A stretch of 64,000 bases of DNA, taken from contig JADYZV010000023.1 of NCBI GenBank assembly GCA_020852965.1, positions 1 to 64,000 on the forward strand, given 5' to 3'. Source of the stretch: Pirellulaceae bacterium. GTDB taxonomy: Bacteria > Planctomycetota > Planctomycetia > Pirellulales > Pirellulaceae. Position numbers and translations under genes: made by a program. Positions 45,268 to 55,434 of the stretch are shown here, in pieces; the first letter of the stretch is position 1; each line of letters starts with the position of its first letter. The notes under the pieces were generated by a model, which searched no databases, was not told where the DNA came from, and worked only from the letters and a program-made list of their open reading frames with translations.

Positions 45268-46626
45268 GTGGATTCGATACTGGCACGAGAAGAACTAAGG
45301 GATGATTTTCCATCCATGCAAATGGTGCGAACCGGACGTCTCGTTCGCCTCGCCGGGCGTCTTACATTGATTGCGTTGTGTGCTGCTATCGTGGCGATGT
45401 TCCTCGTTCCCTGGCAACAAACGGCCAGGGGCGTGGGTACTGTCTTGGCGCTCGACCCACAAGAGCGACCGCAACCGATACTCAGTCCCTCGGAGGGGGT
45501 CATTAGCTTTGTCGAAGAGGGCATTCGAGAGGGGAGCTATGTCGAACAGGGGCAGTTGGTCTTACGCTTGACGCCGTTTGCGGCTGGAGGCGTCGATCAA
45601 ATAGCGAGTCAGATCCAGGCAACGGAAAGTGCCCTGGCTGCGCAGAAAGCGACGTACGAAGTTGCCAAGCAAAATGTTGTTTTGCAAGAAAGCAGTGGTC
45701 GTAGCTTAATGCAATCATTGGCCCAGACTTTAGAGGCGGCCAAAGAGAAATGGGAGCAGTCGAAAAATGACGTTGTAGTGCTGCAGGCTGAATTGAAAGA
45801 TAAAAGCAATCAACTCAGAATTGCAGAGGAGGTGGTGGCCAAGGGGCTAATTTCTCGCGAAGAGCTATTTACAAAACGCCAGGCCGTCGAAGCACATTAC
45901 AACAAGACACTAAAAGCCGAAAACGCAGAACAGGAAGCATTTGCAACATTGCGCTCGAAGGAAGATGAGCTTGAATCCAAGAGGGAGGACATCAACATTA
46001 AGAATCGCGAGGCTAAACAGAAGGAATACTCTGAAGAGCAAAAAGTCCAGTCCATTGAGAAGAACCTCAGTGAACTCCGCAATAAAAGGGATGAATTCAA
46101 TCGGCTCGATGTGGTCGCGCCACGCGCTGGCTATATCCAGCAATGGTATGGACTAGCAGGGAGCGACACGGTGAAGAAGGGAGACCAACTATTCCTACTT
46201 GTCCCGGACACTGAAGAGCTTGCAGTCGAAATGAAGGTCAGCGGTAACGACATGCCACTATTGCAGGTGGGAGATAGCGTGAGATTGCAATTTGAAGGTT
46301 GGCCAGCCGTTCAATTCGTCGGCTGGCCATCGGTGGCCGTGGGCACTTTTGGCGGAAAAGTCAACCGTGTCTTCCCCACGGACGACGGCAAAGGTAATTT
46401 TCGCGTTGTCGTGACACCCGACAACCACTTTGCTCGCGAGGATGGTTGGCCTGATGGCAGATATCTTCGACAGGGGGTGCGCGTAAACGGTTGGGTACTA
46501 CTAAAGCAGGTACCCCTGGGATACGAAATTTGGCGTCAATTAAATGGTTTTCCTCCAATTGTCGCAGACCAAGAACCCGGCAAATCCAAAGACAAGGCCA
46601 GCATGCTGAAAGTACCCAAATTGTAA
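45268..46626 (+). CDS. HlyD-family membrane fusion protein
   Basis: A 452-aa periplasmic adaptor. One N-terminal helix (LTLIALCAAIVAMFLVPW), a first biotinyl-lipoyl half (ILSPSEGVISFVEEGIREGS), a long coiled hairpin (~110-280, rich in Glu, Lys, Gln), the second lipoyl half (DVVAPRAGYIQQWYGLAGSD) and beta-barrel domains to ~430. The start is GTG at 45268. It follows the ABC gene after 64 nt. It should link that inner-membrane protein to the TolC-like protein downstream. Confidence 0.9.
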   Translation: MDSILAREELRDDFPSMQMVRTGRLVRLAGRLTLIALCAAIVAMFLVPWQQTARGVGTVLALDPQERPQPILSPSEGVISFVEEGIREGSYVEQGQLVLRLTPFAAGGVDQIASQIQATESALAAQKATYEVAKQNVVLQESSGRSLMQSLAQTLEAAKEKWEQSKNDVVVLQAELKDKSNQLRIAEEVVAKGLISREELFTKRQAVEAHYNKTLKAENAEQEAFATLRSKEDELESKREDINIKNREAKQKEYSEEQKVQSIEKNLSELRNKRDEFNRLDVVAPRAGYIQQWYGLAGSDTVKKGDQLFLLVPDTEELAVEMKVSGNDMPLLQVGDSVRLQFEGWPAVQFVGWPSVAVGTFGGKVNRVFPTDDGKGNFRVVVTPDNHFAREDGWPDGRYLRQGVRVNGWVLLKQVPLGYEIWRQLNGFPPIVADQEPGKSKDKASMLKVPKL

Positions 46627-46876
46627 CTCCCCTGTATTGGAACATCTGCCCTGGCAGTAATGAGACCACCGAGCCGTTGGCAAACGCCGAAGCTAAACTG
46701 AGAAAAATCCGGGGACAAATAATGAAATGATGTCAAGAAAGTAGTTTTTCTAACCGGAGAGACAGCCAATGGCTAAATTGCCCGCGAGGATAGTTCACTA
46801 AATGCCGATAACTAAGCCAGGGGGGGTACCGAATACGGTTGGGTACTGCTGAATAAGTCGTGCTAGGGATTGAGAA

Positions 46877-48712
46877 ATGGCGTTGACTGAACACATTCCC
46901 GCCGATTTCCTCAGGCCCAATGGCTGGAACCCCCCAAGACAAGAGCGAGAATATGGATCTGCCAATACGGTTCGCGTTGCAATGGCCAAAGGCTGCTGGG
47001 TAGCGGTCTATTGGTTTATCGTCTTAGCTACGGAGCAGTTTGCGCTGGCACAGGCGATACGAGAGTCAATTGATCCACCGACTGCAGCTAGCCCTGCCCA
47101 ACCGCCGACTGAGTTGAGCAATCCGGCTTTGATCGAGGCTGCTCCAGGTGTGAATGACGCCCCTTCGGAAGCGATCGATTCCGAGAAAGCCACGGACAGT
47201 ACCGTCAAGGCAACACCTACGGAAAGCGGAGTCGAAGCGGCCGAAGAGCGACTCACTCTGGCAGATGTCATCGCCAGCCTTTACAGATCTTATCCGGAGA
47301 TCGCTCGCGCCAGGTTGGAGGCCGATCGAACGCAGGGAGGGATAACGGAAGCTTTCGGTGCTTACGACACCAAACTTCAAGGTTATACGTTGTCTGAGCC
47401 AACCGGGTATTATCGAAATTTTCGCAATGGAATAGGCGTTGCTAGGCAGACTTGGTGGGGTGGCTACATGTCCGCAGGCTACCGCGTCGGCCGTGGCGGC
47501 TTCCAACCTTGGTATAAGGAGCGCGAGACCAACGAAGGTGGTGAGTTCAAGCTGGCAATTGGCCAATCACTACTGCAAGGCCGCGCCATCGACGCTAACC
47601 GAGTCGCAGTCTTCCAAGCCAATATCGCTCGTCGAGCTGCCGATCCCATTCTCCAACAAGCGATTTTGCAGACATCACGCGATGCTGCGATGGTTTACTG
47701 GCAGTGGGTGGCTGCTGGCAATGTTGTCAAAGCTCAGAGAGAACTACTCCTGCTCGCCGAAATGCGAGGTGAGCAATTTGAAGTCGGCGTGAAAGCTGGC
47801 AAGTTCGCCGAGATCGACTTAATTCTCAATCGACAACTAATCGCAGAGCGACAATCGAAACAGCTTGAGTCGGAACAGAAATATCGCGCTACTGCGTACA
47901 AACTATCGCTTTACTTAAGGAACGATCTCGGACAACCCGTGGTTCCGGAAGATGATTGGTTGCCGAACCGTTTTCCTGTAATACAACCTCCCCCACCAGG
48001 CGATTTCCAGCAGGACCTTGCCAATGCAATTGCACGCAGGCCTGAACCACAGCTATTATTGTTTGAGTTGGAACAGCTCGGTCTTGATCGTCAATTGGCC
48101 AGCAATAATTTGCTTCCCAGCCTCGACCTGGTGGCCGAGGCATCGCAAGACGTTGGCGTACCTGCTTCGTCGATCAACGACAAAGGGCAGTTCGAATTGG
48201 TTGTTGGGTTTCAAGGTGAGGTGCCCATCCAACGCCGTAAGGCACGCGGCAAGATCCAATCAACCAATGCCAAACTCTCACAAGTATCGGAAAAATTGCG
48301 GTTGCAACGCGATAAGATCGGTGCGGAACTTCAGACAGCATACAACACGCTTATGTTAGCTGCGCAGATAGTTGAGCAAAGCCAAATTTCTCTCCAGGCT
48401 GCGTTAGAGACACTCGCACGCTACCGTTTTGCATTTGATCGCGGCAAAGTCGACTTAATCTATTTAAATTTACTCGAAACCAAAGCCAACGAAACGGAGA
48501 TCAAGTTGGTCGACGCTCAGAACCTTTGGTTCTCCGCGCTGGCCGAAATGCAAGCGACCCTGGGTCTAGATCCACTTGACCAAGCCATGCTAGTGTCTGC
48601 GCTACCGCAAAGTGAAATACCAGCGCCAGGAGATCTTTCCCAAAGCGATGGTGTTCAACCAGACGAACTGAGTCGCGACTGGGAGCGTCACATGGAGCCC
48701 AAAAAGGAATAG
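46877..48712 (+). CDS. TolC-like outer-membrane efflux protein
   Basis: A 611-aa outer-membrane channel protein. After an N-terminal hydrophobic stretch (~35-58) and a ~60-residue Pro/Glu-rich linker come two TolC repeats: RLTLADVIASLYRSYPEIARA at ~120 and DLANAIARRPEPQLLLFELE at ~375, each followed by long helices (QLASNNLLPSLDLVAEAS). The acidic tail is extra. Completes a tripartite export system with the two genes before it; 250 bp separate it from HlyD. No export cargo gene is recognisable near it. Confidence 0.85.
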   Translation: MALTEHIPADFLRPNGWNPPRQEREYGSANTVRVAMAKGCWVAVYWFIVLATEQFALAQAIRESIDPPTAASPAQPPTELSNPALIEAAPGVNDAPSEAIDSEKATDSTVKATPTESGVEAAEERLTLADVIASLYRSYPEIARARLEADRTQGGITEAFGAYDTKLQGYTLSEPTGYYRNFRNGIGVARQTWWGGYMSAGYRVGRGGFQPWYKERETNEGGEFKLAIGQSLLQGRAIDANRVAVFQANIARRAADPILQQAILQTSRDAAMVYWQWVAAGNVVKAQRELLLLAEMRGEQFEVGVKAGKFAEIDLILNRQLIAERQSKQLESEQKYRATAYKLSLYLRNDLGQPVVPEDDWLPNRFPVIQPPPPGDFQQDLANAIARRPEPQLLLFELEQLGLDRQLASNNLLPSLDLVAEASQDVGVPASSINDKGQFELVVGFQGEVPIQRRKARGKIQSTNAKLSQVSEKLRLQRDKIGAELQTAYNTLMLAAQIVEQSQISLQAALETLARYRFAFDRGKVDLIYLNLLETKANETEIKLVDAQNLWFSALAEMQATLGLDPLDQAMLVSALPQSEIPAPGDLSQSDGVQPDELSRDWERHMEPKKE

Positions 48713-48882
48713 GAGATGGCAAACGCATCCCCGCTCTCCAAGTTTTTCCAGGCACATGTCGCCGTTGAACTCCGGCGATTAACAGAAATAGTGGCAGAGC
48801 ACACCTGCATGACATCGTTGGCAGCCGGTCGAAAATTCGCAACATCTATTCTTGGTAACTTGATTGCGCAGATCGACAGATT

Positions 48883-50268
48883 TCAACGAAAATCGTCCGC
48901 TTCGATCTCGTGGCGTTTGAGCAGTTTGCTCAACCCTTGGCGGGACAAACCCGCCTGTCTTGCAGCGCTGGCGATGACACCGTTGTGCTTCTTGAGCACC
49001 GTCGTCAGGTAAGCCCGGTCGGCATTGTCGAGCGCTTCGTCCCGGGAAATCTCTGACAGCACGGTTACGTCAACGTTGTCCGCTTGTGGCGCTCGCAACT
49101 GCTGCGGCAGGTCGGATACTTCGATTTCGGTGCCTCGGGCAAGTATGGTCGTGCGTTCGATCACGTTACGTAGTTCACGGATGTTCCCTGGCCAACGATA
49201 TCGACGAAAACAATCAAGAGTTTCCGCAGAGAATCCTCTTAAGGACGATCCCTTGGGTTTCAGACGCTCGAGGAAAAAATTGGCCATTAGCAGCACGTCA
49301 TCGCCGCGCTCTCGCAGCGGTGCAAGTTCGATGTGAATGACGGCCAAGCGGTAGAACAAATCTTGGCGAAAACGCCCGGCAAGCACCTCCGCTTGTAGGT
49401 CACGATTGGTCGCACATACGAAGCGAGTATCGACCTGAACCGGCTTGTTTTCGCCTACAGGTGTGAAGGTTTGCTCTTGGATTGCCCGTAGCAACTTTGC
49501 CTGTGACGTAGCCGGGAGTTCCCCCAACTCGTCAAAAAACGCTGTGCCGCGGTCACAATGGCGTAGCAAACCCATCTGGTCTTGGACCGCTCCAGTAAAC
49601 GACCCCTTCACATGCCCGAACAAGACAGACTCGAAGAGCGATTCTGGGATCGCTGTGCAGTCGATCACTTGAAAGGCGTTCTTGGCGCGTGGACTATGAT
49701 CGTGAATTGCCCTAGCAATGACTTCTTTGCCCGTCCCACTCTCGCCCGTGATTAAGACGTTGGTATTGCTTGCTGCCACACGATCGACGATCTCCAGCAA
49801 CTCGATTATCGGCTGGCTCTCGCCGATTATTTCTGGGTAGCTTCTTCGCAAATCAGCGGGCGACGAAGGTGCATCTATTTGGGCCACTTCAGCGGATGGA
49901 TGGCGAATTGCCCGCTCGATGGCGGTCAACAATTCGTCAAATTTCACCGGCTTGAGCAAATAGTCGGCAATCCCCAGTCGAACGCTCTCGATCGCACTGG
50001 GAATGGAAGGCACTCCGGTAACGACGATCATTGGGATATGCGAGTACGTCGTCCGCCCCTCTTTCAACAACTCTAGCTTGAGATTGCCGGGCATGTTTAG
50101 ATCGGAAAGGATCAAATCGAAGGTGTGTTCGCGAAGAACGCCGATCGCGTCATTTGCGTCCTCAACGCAAATGCATTCGTAACCCTCGTCACGCAGCAAT
50201 TCAGCGGTCGTGTTACGGTAAAGTGGTTCGTCGTCGGCGATTAAAATGCGATGTTGTTGATTGTTCAT
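48883..50268 (-). CDS. sigma-54-dependent response regulator (NtrC family)
   Basis: A 461-aa transcription activator. Receiver domain 1-120 with phospho-acceptor Asp56 ([10 protein letters not shown]) and Lys in LLKPVK; AAA+ domain ~145-375 with Walker A GESGTGKE, the sigma-54-contacting GSFTGA loop, Walker [12 protein letters not shown], and the arginine finger region [17 protein letters not shown]-terminal Fis-type HTH ([21 protein letters not shown]). It follows the sensor kinase gene by 138 bp, presumably its partner. Target promoters need sigma-54; I found no clear -24/-12 site by eye. Confidence 0.95.
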   Translation of the reverse strand: MNNQQHRILIADDEPLYRNTTAELLRDEGYECICVEDANDAIGVLREHTFDLILSDLNMPGNLKLELLKEGRTTYSHIPMIVVTGVPSIPSAIESVRLGIADYLLKPVKFDELLTAIERAIRHPSAEVAQIDAPSSPADLRRSYPEIIGESQPIIELLEIVDRVAASNTNVLITGESGTGKEVIARAIHDHSPRAKNAFQVIDCTAIPESLFESVLFGHVKGSFTGAVQDQMGLLRHCDRGTAFFDELGELPATSQAKLLRAIQEQTFTPVGENKPVQVDTRFVCATNRDLQAEVLAGRFRQDLFYRLAVIHIELAPLRERGDDVLLMANFFLERLKPKGSSLRGFSAETLDCFRRYRWPGNIRELRNVIERTTILARGTEIEVSDLPQQLRAPQADNVDVTVLSEISRDEALDNADRAYLTTVLKKHNGVIASAARQAGLSRQGLSKLLKRHEIEADDFR

Positions 50269-50406
50269 AGAAGTATTCTAGCGAAATCTCTGTCCAACGG
50301 AATTCGTCGTGCTGGACTCGTAGATTCGTGCACCAGTGTGAGCGCTCATGAGGACGAGGTCACGAGTGCTGTGGGGCATAGTTTAGACGACTTTCGCTAC
50401 AATTGT

Positions 50407-51630
50407 TCAGTGCAACCGGCGTGGCAGCCTTACGGTGAATTGCGTTCCCACGCCCACCTCGCTCGTCACCTCAATCGTGCCTTTCATGGCCTCGACAATG
50501 CTGCGGGTGACTGACAAGCCCAGCCCCATTCCTTGTCCGATCGTCTCTGCCTTGGTACTGAAGAACGGATCGAAGACTCGGTCGATGTTCAGCTCCGCGA
50601 CGCCATGCCCCCGGTCCGCGACGCAAATCGTCAGAGAGCTGGAGTCGGTGGAGGTGGAGATCTCCACGGTTTGACCTGGCTGCGAGGCTTGCATCGCGTT
50701 GTGAACCAGATTCAACAGAACTTGTTTCAGCTCACCCTCTCGCAAAACCACTTCGTGTGGCTCAAGGTCGCCCTCGGGCTCCATTGCGTCCGAACGAGTT
50801 TTGACTTCTACCCTGGTTTTGTGAGATAGAGGCAGCGACAAACAGATGACTTCGTCAATCGTACGAAGGATCGAAAAACGCGATTGCTGTTGTTGGCTGG
50901 GGCGATAGAGTTGATACATCTGGTGGGTGATGCCACTGATTCGATCAATTTCACGGTCGATCAAATCAAATTTCTCATAGTGTTTGATGTGGGGTGGCAA
51001 TTGTCGTTTGATTAAGAGCAGAGCGTTGCGAATTCCTGCCAAAGGATTGTTGATTTCGTGAGCAACACCGGCGGCAAGTTCCCCCAATGAAGCGAGTTGT
51101 TCCATCTTCGATCGGTGTCGTTCCAGCTCGGCGATGCGAGCGGTACGTTCCTGCACGAGTTGTTCCAAGTGTTCGTTGTGCAAACGCAGTTGTTCGCGCA
51201 TCGCTCGCTTCTCAGCAATATCGCGCTTGCTGACGCGAAAGCCCAGCGAACACCCCGTGGCATCAATCATCGGCTGCCAGGAGATCGCGACCCATCGGTT
51301 CGAGCCATTGCGGTGGATCACATTGAATTCGATATTATTCCCAGTGCTACCAGCCGCCATTTGTGCGATATATCCCGCGAGTCGGGGCCGGTCCTCCTCC
51401 GAAAACAGCGGAAACGGATAATTGTCCATTGCCAGACATTCGCTGGCCGTGAAGCCCGTGAATCTCTCCACGGCAGAATTTACCCACAAAATTTCGCCAG
51501 AACTATTGTGCCAACTCTCCCAGTCGTAGGTACAATCGGCTATCGCACGAAACACGTCCGGCTCAATGGGGTCGCCGCGCCGAGGCAATTTGGCTTCAAC
51601 CGGTTTGATATTTGAATTTGTTTTCGTCAT
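50407..51630 (-). CDS. PAS sensor histidine kinase, partner of the NtrC regulator
   Basis: A 407-aa soluble kinase. A PAS domain (~25-145, SSGEILWVNSAVERFTGFTA to RVSKRDIAEKRAM), a short coiled linker, HisKA with His191 in GVAHEINNPLAGI, and the ATPase domain with NLVHNAMQAS, VADRGHGV and GQGMGLGLSVTRSI. No membrane segment, so the signal is cytoplasmic. Upstream gene of a two-gene unit with the sigma-54 activator. Confidence 0.9.
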   Translation of the reverse strand: MTKTNSNIKPVEAKLPRRGDPIEPDVFRAIADCTYDWESWHNSSGEILWVNSAVERFTGFTASECLAMDNYPFPLFSEEDRPRLAGYIAQMAAGSTGNNIEFNVIHRNGSNRWVAISWQPMIDATGCSLGFRVSKRDIAEKRAMREQLRLHNEHLEQLVQERTARIAELERHRSKMEQLASLGELAAGVAHEINNPLAGIRNALLLIKRQLPPHIKHYEKFDLIDREIDRISGITHQMYQLYRPSQQQQSRFSILRTIDEVICLSLPLSHKTRVEVKTRSDAMEPEGDLEPHEVVLREGELKQVLLNLVHNAMQASQPGQTVEISTSTDSSSLTICVADRGHGVAELNIDRVFDPFFSTKAETIGQGMGLGLSVTRSIVEAMKGTIEVTSEVGVGTQFTVRLPRRLH

Positions 51631-51871
51631 TTCACCATTTTAAGCTAGATTCGATCTTTCATTAAGGCTAGGTATCCCGAACGTTGCATTCGCGGCGGAA
51701 TTGCTCGGTTGGGGTTATGGACTAACGAGTGGTTCAACAAGCCCACCGAAAAAGCTGGGAACCAACGTGGGGGTGAGCTGAGACTCAACCACTCCGAACA
51801 ATTTTTGATGTAGCTGTAGTTCACCAGCAAACTCAGGGCCATTACTCGCTTCAGAATAAGGATGCTAACTC

Positions 51872-53230
51872 ATGACAGACACCGATCGACGACAGTTTTT
51901 AAAGACTACGGCCACGGCTGCCGGCACAGCACTGGCTGCAGCACCCGCCGTCGCCAGGTCGCCGAGAAGCCCGAACGACACAATCCGAGTGGGTTTGCTC
52001 GGCATGGGCGGACGGATGGCCTCGCATGTGGCCGCGCTGTTGCAGATGGCCGACGAAAATGTGGAGATCGTAGCCATTTGCGACTGTGACCAAAACCAAC
52101 TCGGCCTAGCGCTCGAGCGCTATCCTGAATTGAAGGACAAAAAGGTTAAGCAATTCAGTGACATGCGAGAAATGTTCGAAGATCCGTCGATTGACGCCGT
52201 CAGTAACGCCCTGGGTGATCGCTGGCACGCGCTGTCGACGATCTGGGCCTGCCAAGCGGGCAAAGACAGTTATGTCGAAAAACCCGGCACGCACAATATG
52301 TTCGAAGGCCGACAAATGGTCGCCGCCGCCCGCAAGTACGATTGCATCGTTCAGCACGGGACACAGAATCGTTCGAGTCCCAACATCATGGAAGGGATTG
52401 CCAAACTGAAAGAAGGAGTCATTGGCGACGTTTATACAGCACGAGGGCTCGATTACAAGATACGTGGCAACCTCGGCCGAGTGAATCCAACCGCCGTGCC
52501 CGACGGTTTGGACTGGGATCAATGGCTGGGCCCCAAGCCGCTCCGCGAGTACAGCCAGTTCTGGCACAAACGCTGGTACTGGAACCTGGAGCTTTCCAGC
52601 GGCTGTTTCGCCAACCAAGCCGTACACGAGATGGATATCCTGCGCTGGGGACTCGGAATCGACAATCATCCGACCCAGGTCTCAGCCATGGGCGGCAACT
52701 TTGTACACCAAGATGACCGCACCTCACCCACGCACGTCGCGATTACCTATAAGTTTGGCGAGGAATATCCGCTGGTCAGCTATGAACACCGTTCGTGGTA
52801 CACCAATAGCGAAGCGGGGTTCCGAGACAAGTTTCCTTTCGTCCAGCCAGACTATCCGGTGGGAACGATTTTCTTTGGCAGCGAGGGCTACATGATCATT
52901 CCCGACTACAGTAGCTATCACACGTTCCTGGGGCTAAAAGGCGAGCCGGGGCCGAGCAAGGCGGACGAAACGCAAACCATGGCCGACTTGCCCCACTTTC
53001 AGAATTGGGTAGCCGCGATTCGTGCGCGTGATCACAAGCTACTGAACGCTGACATTGCCGAAGGTCACAAATCGATGGCCATGTGCCTGCTCGCACGCAC
53101 GGCCTTTCAAGTAGGTCGACCACTGCAGTTCGATCCGGAAACGGAGTTGGTTATCGGCGATGACGAGGCGAACGACCTGCTGAACAAACCGAGCTACCGT
53201 GAGCCCTATGTGGTTCCCACCGAAGTGTAA
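51872..53230 (+). CDS. Gfo/Idh/MocA oxidoreductase with Tat signal
   Basis: A 452-aa exported NAD(P)-dependent oxidoreductase of the type abundant in planctomycetes. A twin-arginine signal (DRRQFLKTTATAAGTALAAA) leads to the Rossmann motif VGLLGMGGRM, then the conserved VEKPGTHNMFEGRQMV and the catalytic region (ELSSGCFANQAVHEMDILRWGLG). Substrate probably a sugar or its derivative, not specified by sequence. Divergent from the two-component pair and convergent with the beta-helix gene. Confidence 0.9.
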   Translation: MTDTDRRQFLKTTATAAGTALAAAPAVARSPRSPNDTIRVGLLGMGGRMASHVAALLQMADENVEIVAICDCDQNQLGLALERYPELKDKKVKQFSDMREMFEDPSIDAVSNALGDRWHALSTIWACQAGKDSYVEKPGTHNMFEGRQMVAAARKYDCIVQHGTQNRSSPNIMEGIAKLKEGVIGDVYTARGLDYKIRGNLGRVNPTAVPDGLDWDQWLGPKPLREYSQFWHKRWYWNLELSSGCFANQAVHEMDILRWGLGIDNHPTQVSAMGGNFVHQDDRTSPTHVAITYKFGEEYPLVSYEHRSWYTNSEAGFRDKFPFVQPDYPVGTIFFGSEGYMIIPDYSSYHTFLGLKGEPGPSKADETQTMADLPHFQNWVAAIRARDHKLLNADIAEGHKSMAMCLLARTAFQVGRPLQFDPETELVIGDDEANDLLNKPSYREPYVVPTEV

Positions 53231-53265
53231 AGGCAGCGGGGCGCAGTGACATGATGCCGGACTAG

Positions 53266-54111
53266 TCATTCGACGATCACATTACTGTTCAGCAGAACTC
53301 TCTGGCAATTTTCCGTTTGCTCGATGGCTGGGGTGCTCAAGTTGGAAAAGAGGTTGCCTGAAACCACGACGCCATCGCACCCTTCGAGCACGATACCGGC
53401 CGCTTCGTTGAGATGCTCTTCTGTCTTGCTCGACTGGTTCTGGCGTTTCAGGATTGGTTTCCCCTCGGTGTCTCGTCCGACCATCGTATCGCTGAAGTTA
53501 TTTCCCGTAACTGTGATGCTCCCCGACTGGGGCCGAACAGCCAATCCAATTTTTTTGACGATCGTAAATGTGTTGGCGGAGACGGTACAGCCATGCGCGT
53601 CGCGCAAATCGATGCCGCCCGAGAATTCGTGAGCGATGACATTTGCCGACAGCGTGATACCGTAGCAGTCGCGGTCTAAGATGATCCCCCACCCCTGGCA
53701 TTCTTCGATCATGTTGCTGGCCACCACAGAACCGTAGGTGTTTTCAATTACCACGCCGTGGCCCAAATGATCGTCCAAGTTATTACCGGTCATCGTTAGG
53801 TTGTACGAATCGAGACATTGTAAAGCGTCTTGGTTCTCTTCGAACTGATTGGCCGAAACCACGATATCATGGCAGCCTTCTAGATAGACGCCGCATTGTT
53901 TGTTATAGGTGAACAGATTATTGACGATTCGCGGATCTTCATAACAGAAGAACAATCGCAGACCGTCACCGCCATGATAGCTACTGGAAACCTTTTCGAT
54001 CAGAATCTCTTCGATATATCGCGCCTCGATCCCAGCCCCACTTTTTTCATTGCCGGTAATTCGCAATTCAGCTAGGTTGACTCGCCATAGTCGATCTTTG
54101 CTAGGTGTCAC
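53266..54111 (-). CDS. parallel beta-helix protein, 5' end apparently lost
   Basis: A 281-aa right-handed beta-helix protein with about ten turns of the VxxNxFxxN type (IVVSANQFEENQDALQCLDS; CTVSANTFTIVKKIGLAV), as in pectate-lyase-like or periplasmic copper-binding NosD-like proteins. The only start is a GTG at 54111, but the frame stays open and helix-like upstream (IVNKNTSGQPAILIENPKYA) to a TGA near 54195, with no start codon there. Intact relatives begin with a signal peptide. I infer that the 5' end was lost, probably where the upstream plus-strand lactonase promoter now lies. Confidence 0.65.
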   Translation of the reverse strand: MTPSKDRLWRVNLAELRITGNEKSGAGIEARYIEEILIEKVSSSYHGGDGLRLFFCYEDPRIVNNLFTYNKQCGVYLEGCHDIVVSANQFEENQDALQCLDSYNLTMTGNNLDDHLGHGVVIENTYGSVVASNMIEECQGWGIILDRDCYGITLSANVIAHEFSGGIDLRDAHGCTVSANTFTIVKKIGLAVRPQSGSITVTGNNFSDTMVGRDTEGKPILKRQNQSSKTEEHLNEAAGIVLEGCDGVVVSGNLFSNLSTPAIEQTENCQRVLLNSNVIVE

Positions 54112-54283
54112 CTTGTCGGCATACTTGGGGTTCTCGATCAGTATTGCTGGCTGGCCCGAAGTGTTCTTATTGACGATGTGCGTCTTCGCTGCTATTGCTC
54201 AATCCCAACATATATGCGAGGCATTGGTTAGAATAGAATCGAATAGAATTCAATCGGAAACACACGAGTATAAGCGGAGAACT

Positions 54284-55411
54284 ATGCGAAATTTATTTTT
54301 GTTCCTCTTGGGGTTAGTGACTATGCCCACGTCGATTCACGCTTCGGAACCAATCGTCTTTGTCTCCGCCTTCACTGCTGGAGAGGAAGGTGCGATTCAT
54401 GCCTACCACTTTGATTCTCAGAGCGGTCAACTGAAATTGTTGCAGCGAACTACGGACGTGGAGAACCCGTTCTTCCTGGCGATCTCACCCGACCAGCGAT
54501 TTCTGTACGCGATCGATGCAAAAGAATTTGGGGGGCAGGAAGATGAGTTTGTAGCCGCCTATGCCATCGAGGCAGACACTGGGACGCTGCGGCGGCTGAA
54601 TCGACAATCGGCGCGCGGCACAGCCTCGTGCTATTTGGCTGTTGACGCCAGTGGCAAGAGTGTCCTGGTTGCCAACTACTCTTCCGGCACGGTTGCCGCC
54701 CTGCCCGTGCGGGACGATGGATCGCTCGGCTCAGCCGCCTCCTTCGTGCAGCACGGCGACGGGAGCGACGATGCGCAGGGTCAAAATGGGGCCAAGGCGC
54801 ACTGCTTCGTCATAAGCCCCGATAACCGCTTCGCCTTGGCGGCGGATCTCGGCATCGATAAGATACTCAATTATCGGCTCGACGCCGCCACGGCCCTACT
54901 GGCGCCCAACGAAGCACAGCCCTTTGTACAGCTTCCACCTGGTTCGGGCCCGCGCCACCTGACCTTTCATCCCCATGGCCAACGCGTATACGTCATCAAT
55001 GAACTGAACAGTACCGTCACCTTTTTCGACTACGCGACCGACAGCGGCGCTCTAACGCAGCGGCAGACCATTTCCACACTGCCCGATGATTTCTCCGGCA
55101 AGAGCTTCACAGCCGACGTGAAAATTACGCCGGACGGAAAGTTCCTCTACGGCACCAATCGCGGGCACGACAGCATTGCGGTTTTTCGCATTGCCGACGA
55201 TGGCCAGTTGCAGCGGGTAGGCATCGAACCCAGTTTGGGCAAAGGCCCCCAAAACCTACTGATTACTCCCGACGGTCGCTGGCTGATGTGCGCCAATATG
55301 CCAGGCAACAGTCTGGTTGTCTTTGCCATCGACGCCACCACCGGATCTCTGCAAGCTACCGCCGAGCCGATTTCTATTCCCATGCCGTCCTGCATTCGCT
55401 GGCTAGAGTGA
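54284..55411 (+). CDS. secreted lactonase, 7-bladed beta-propeller
   Basis: A 375-aa protein of the YbhE/Pgl-type lactonase family (PF10282), with a signal peptide (MRNLFLFLLGLVTMPTSIHA). Repeated blades include FFLAISPDQRFLYAID, SGPRHLTFHPHGQRVYVINE, DVKITPDGKFLYGTNRG and PQNLLITPDGRWLMCAN. 6-phosphogluconolactonase activity is the usual prediction, but an exported form more likely acts on another sugar lactone. GGAG lies 6 nt before the ATG at 54284; the longer frame upstream is not supported. Confidence 0.85.
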   Translation: MRNLFLFLLGLVTMPTSIHASEPIVFVSAFTAGEEGAIHAYHFDSQSGQLKLLQRTTDVENPFFLAISPDQRFLYAIDAKEFGGQEDEFVAAYAIEADTGTLRRLNRQSARGTASCYLAVDASGKSVLVANYSSGTVAALPVRDDGSLGSAASFVQHGDGSDDAQGQNGAKAHCFVISPDNRFALAADLGIDKILNYRLDAATALLAPNEAQPFVQLPPGSGPRHLTFHPHGQRVYVINELNSTVTFFDYATDSGALTQRQTISTLPDDFSGKSFTADVKITPDGKFLYGTNRGHDSIAVFRIADDGQLQRVGIEPSLGKGPQNLLITPDGRWLMCANMPGNSLVVFAIDATTGSLQATAEPISIPMPSCIRWLE

Positions 55412-55434
55412 GTCCGCATTACTTCAGTGGAAAA

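Noticed and set aside
43095-48712. A bacteriocin biosynthesis locus
   Set aside because: Exporter parts are present but no precursor peptide with a double-glycine leader or maturation enzyme could be found; the C39-like domain lacks the catalytic cysteine.
48716-49012. 98-codon plus-strand frame after the TolC gene
   Set aside because: Half of it lies antisense to the 3' end of the sigma-54 regulator, and it has no recognisable domain.
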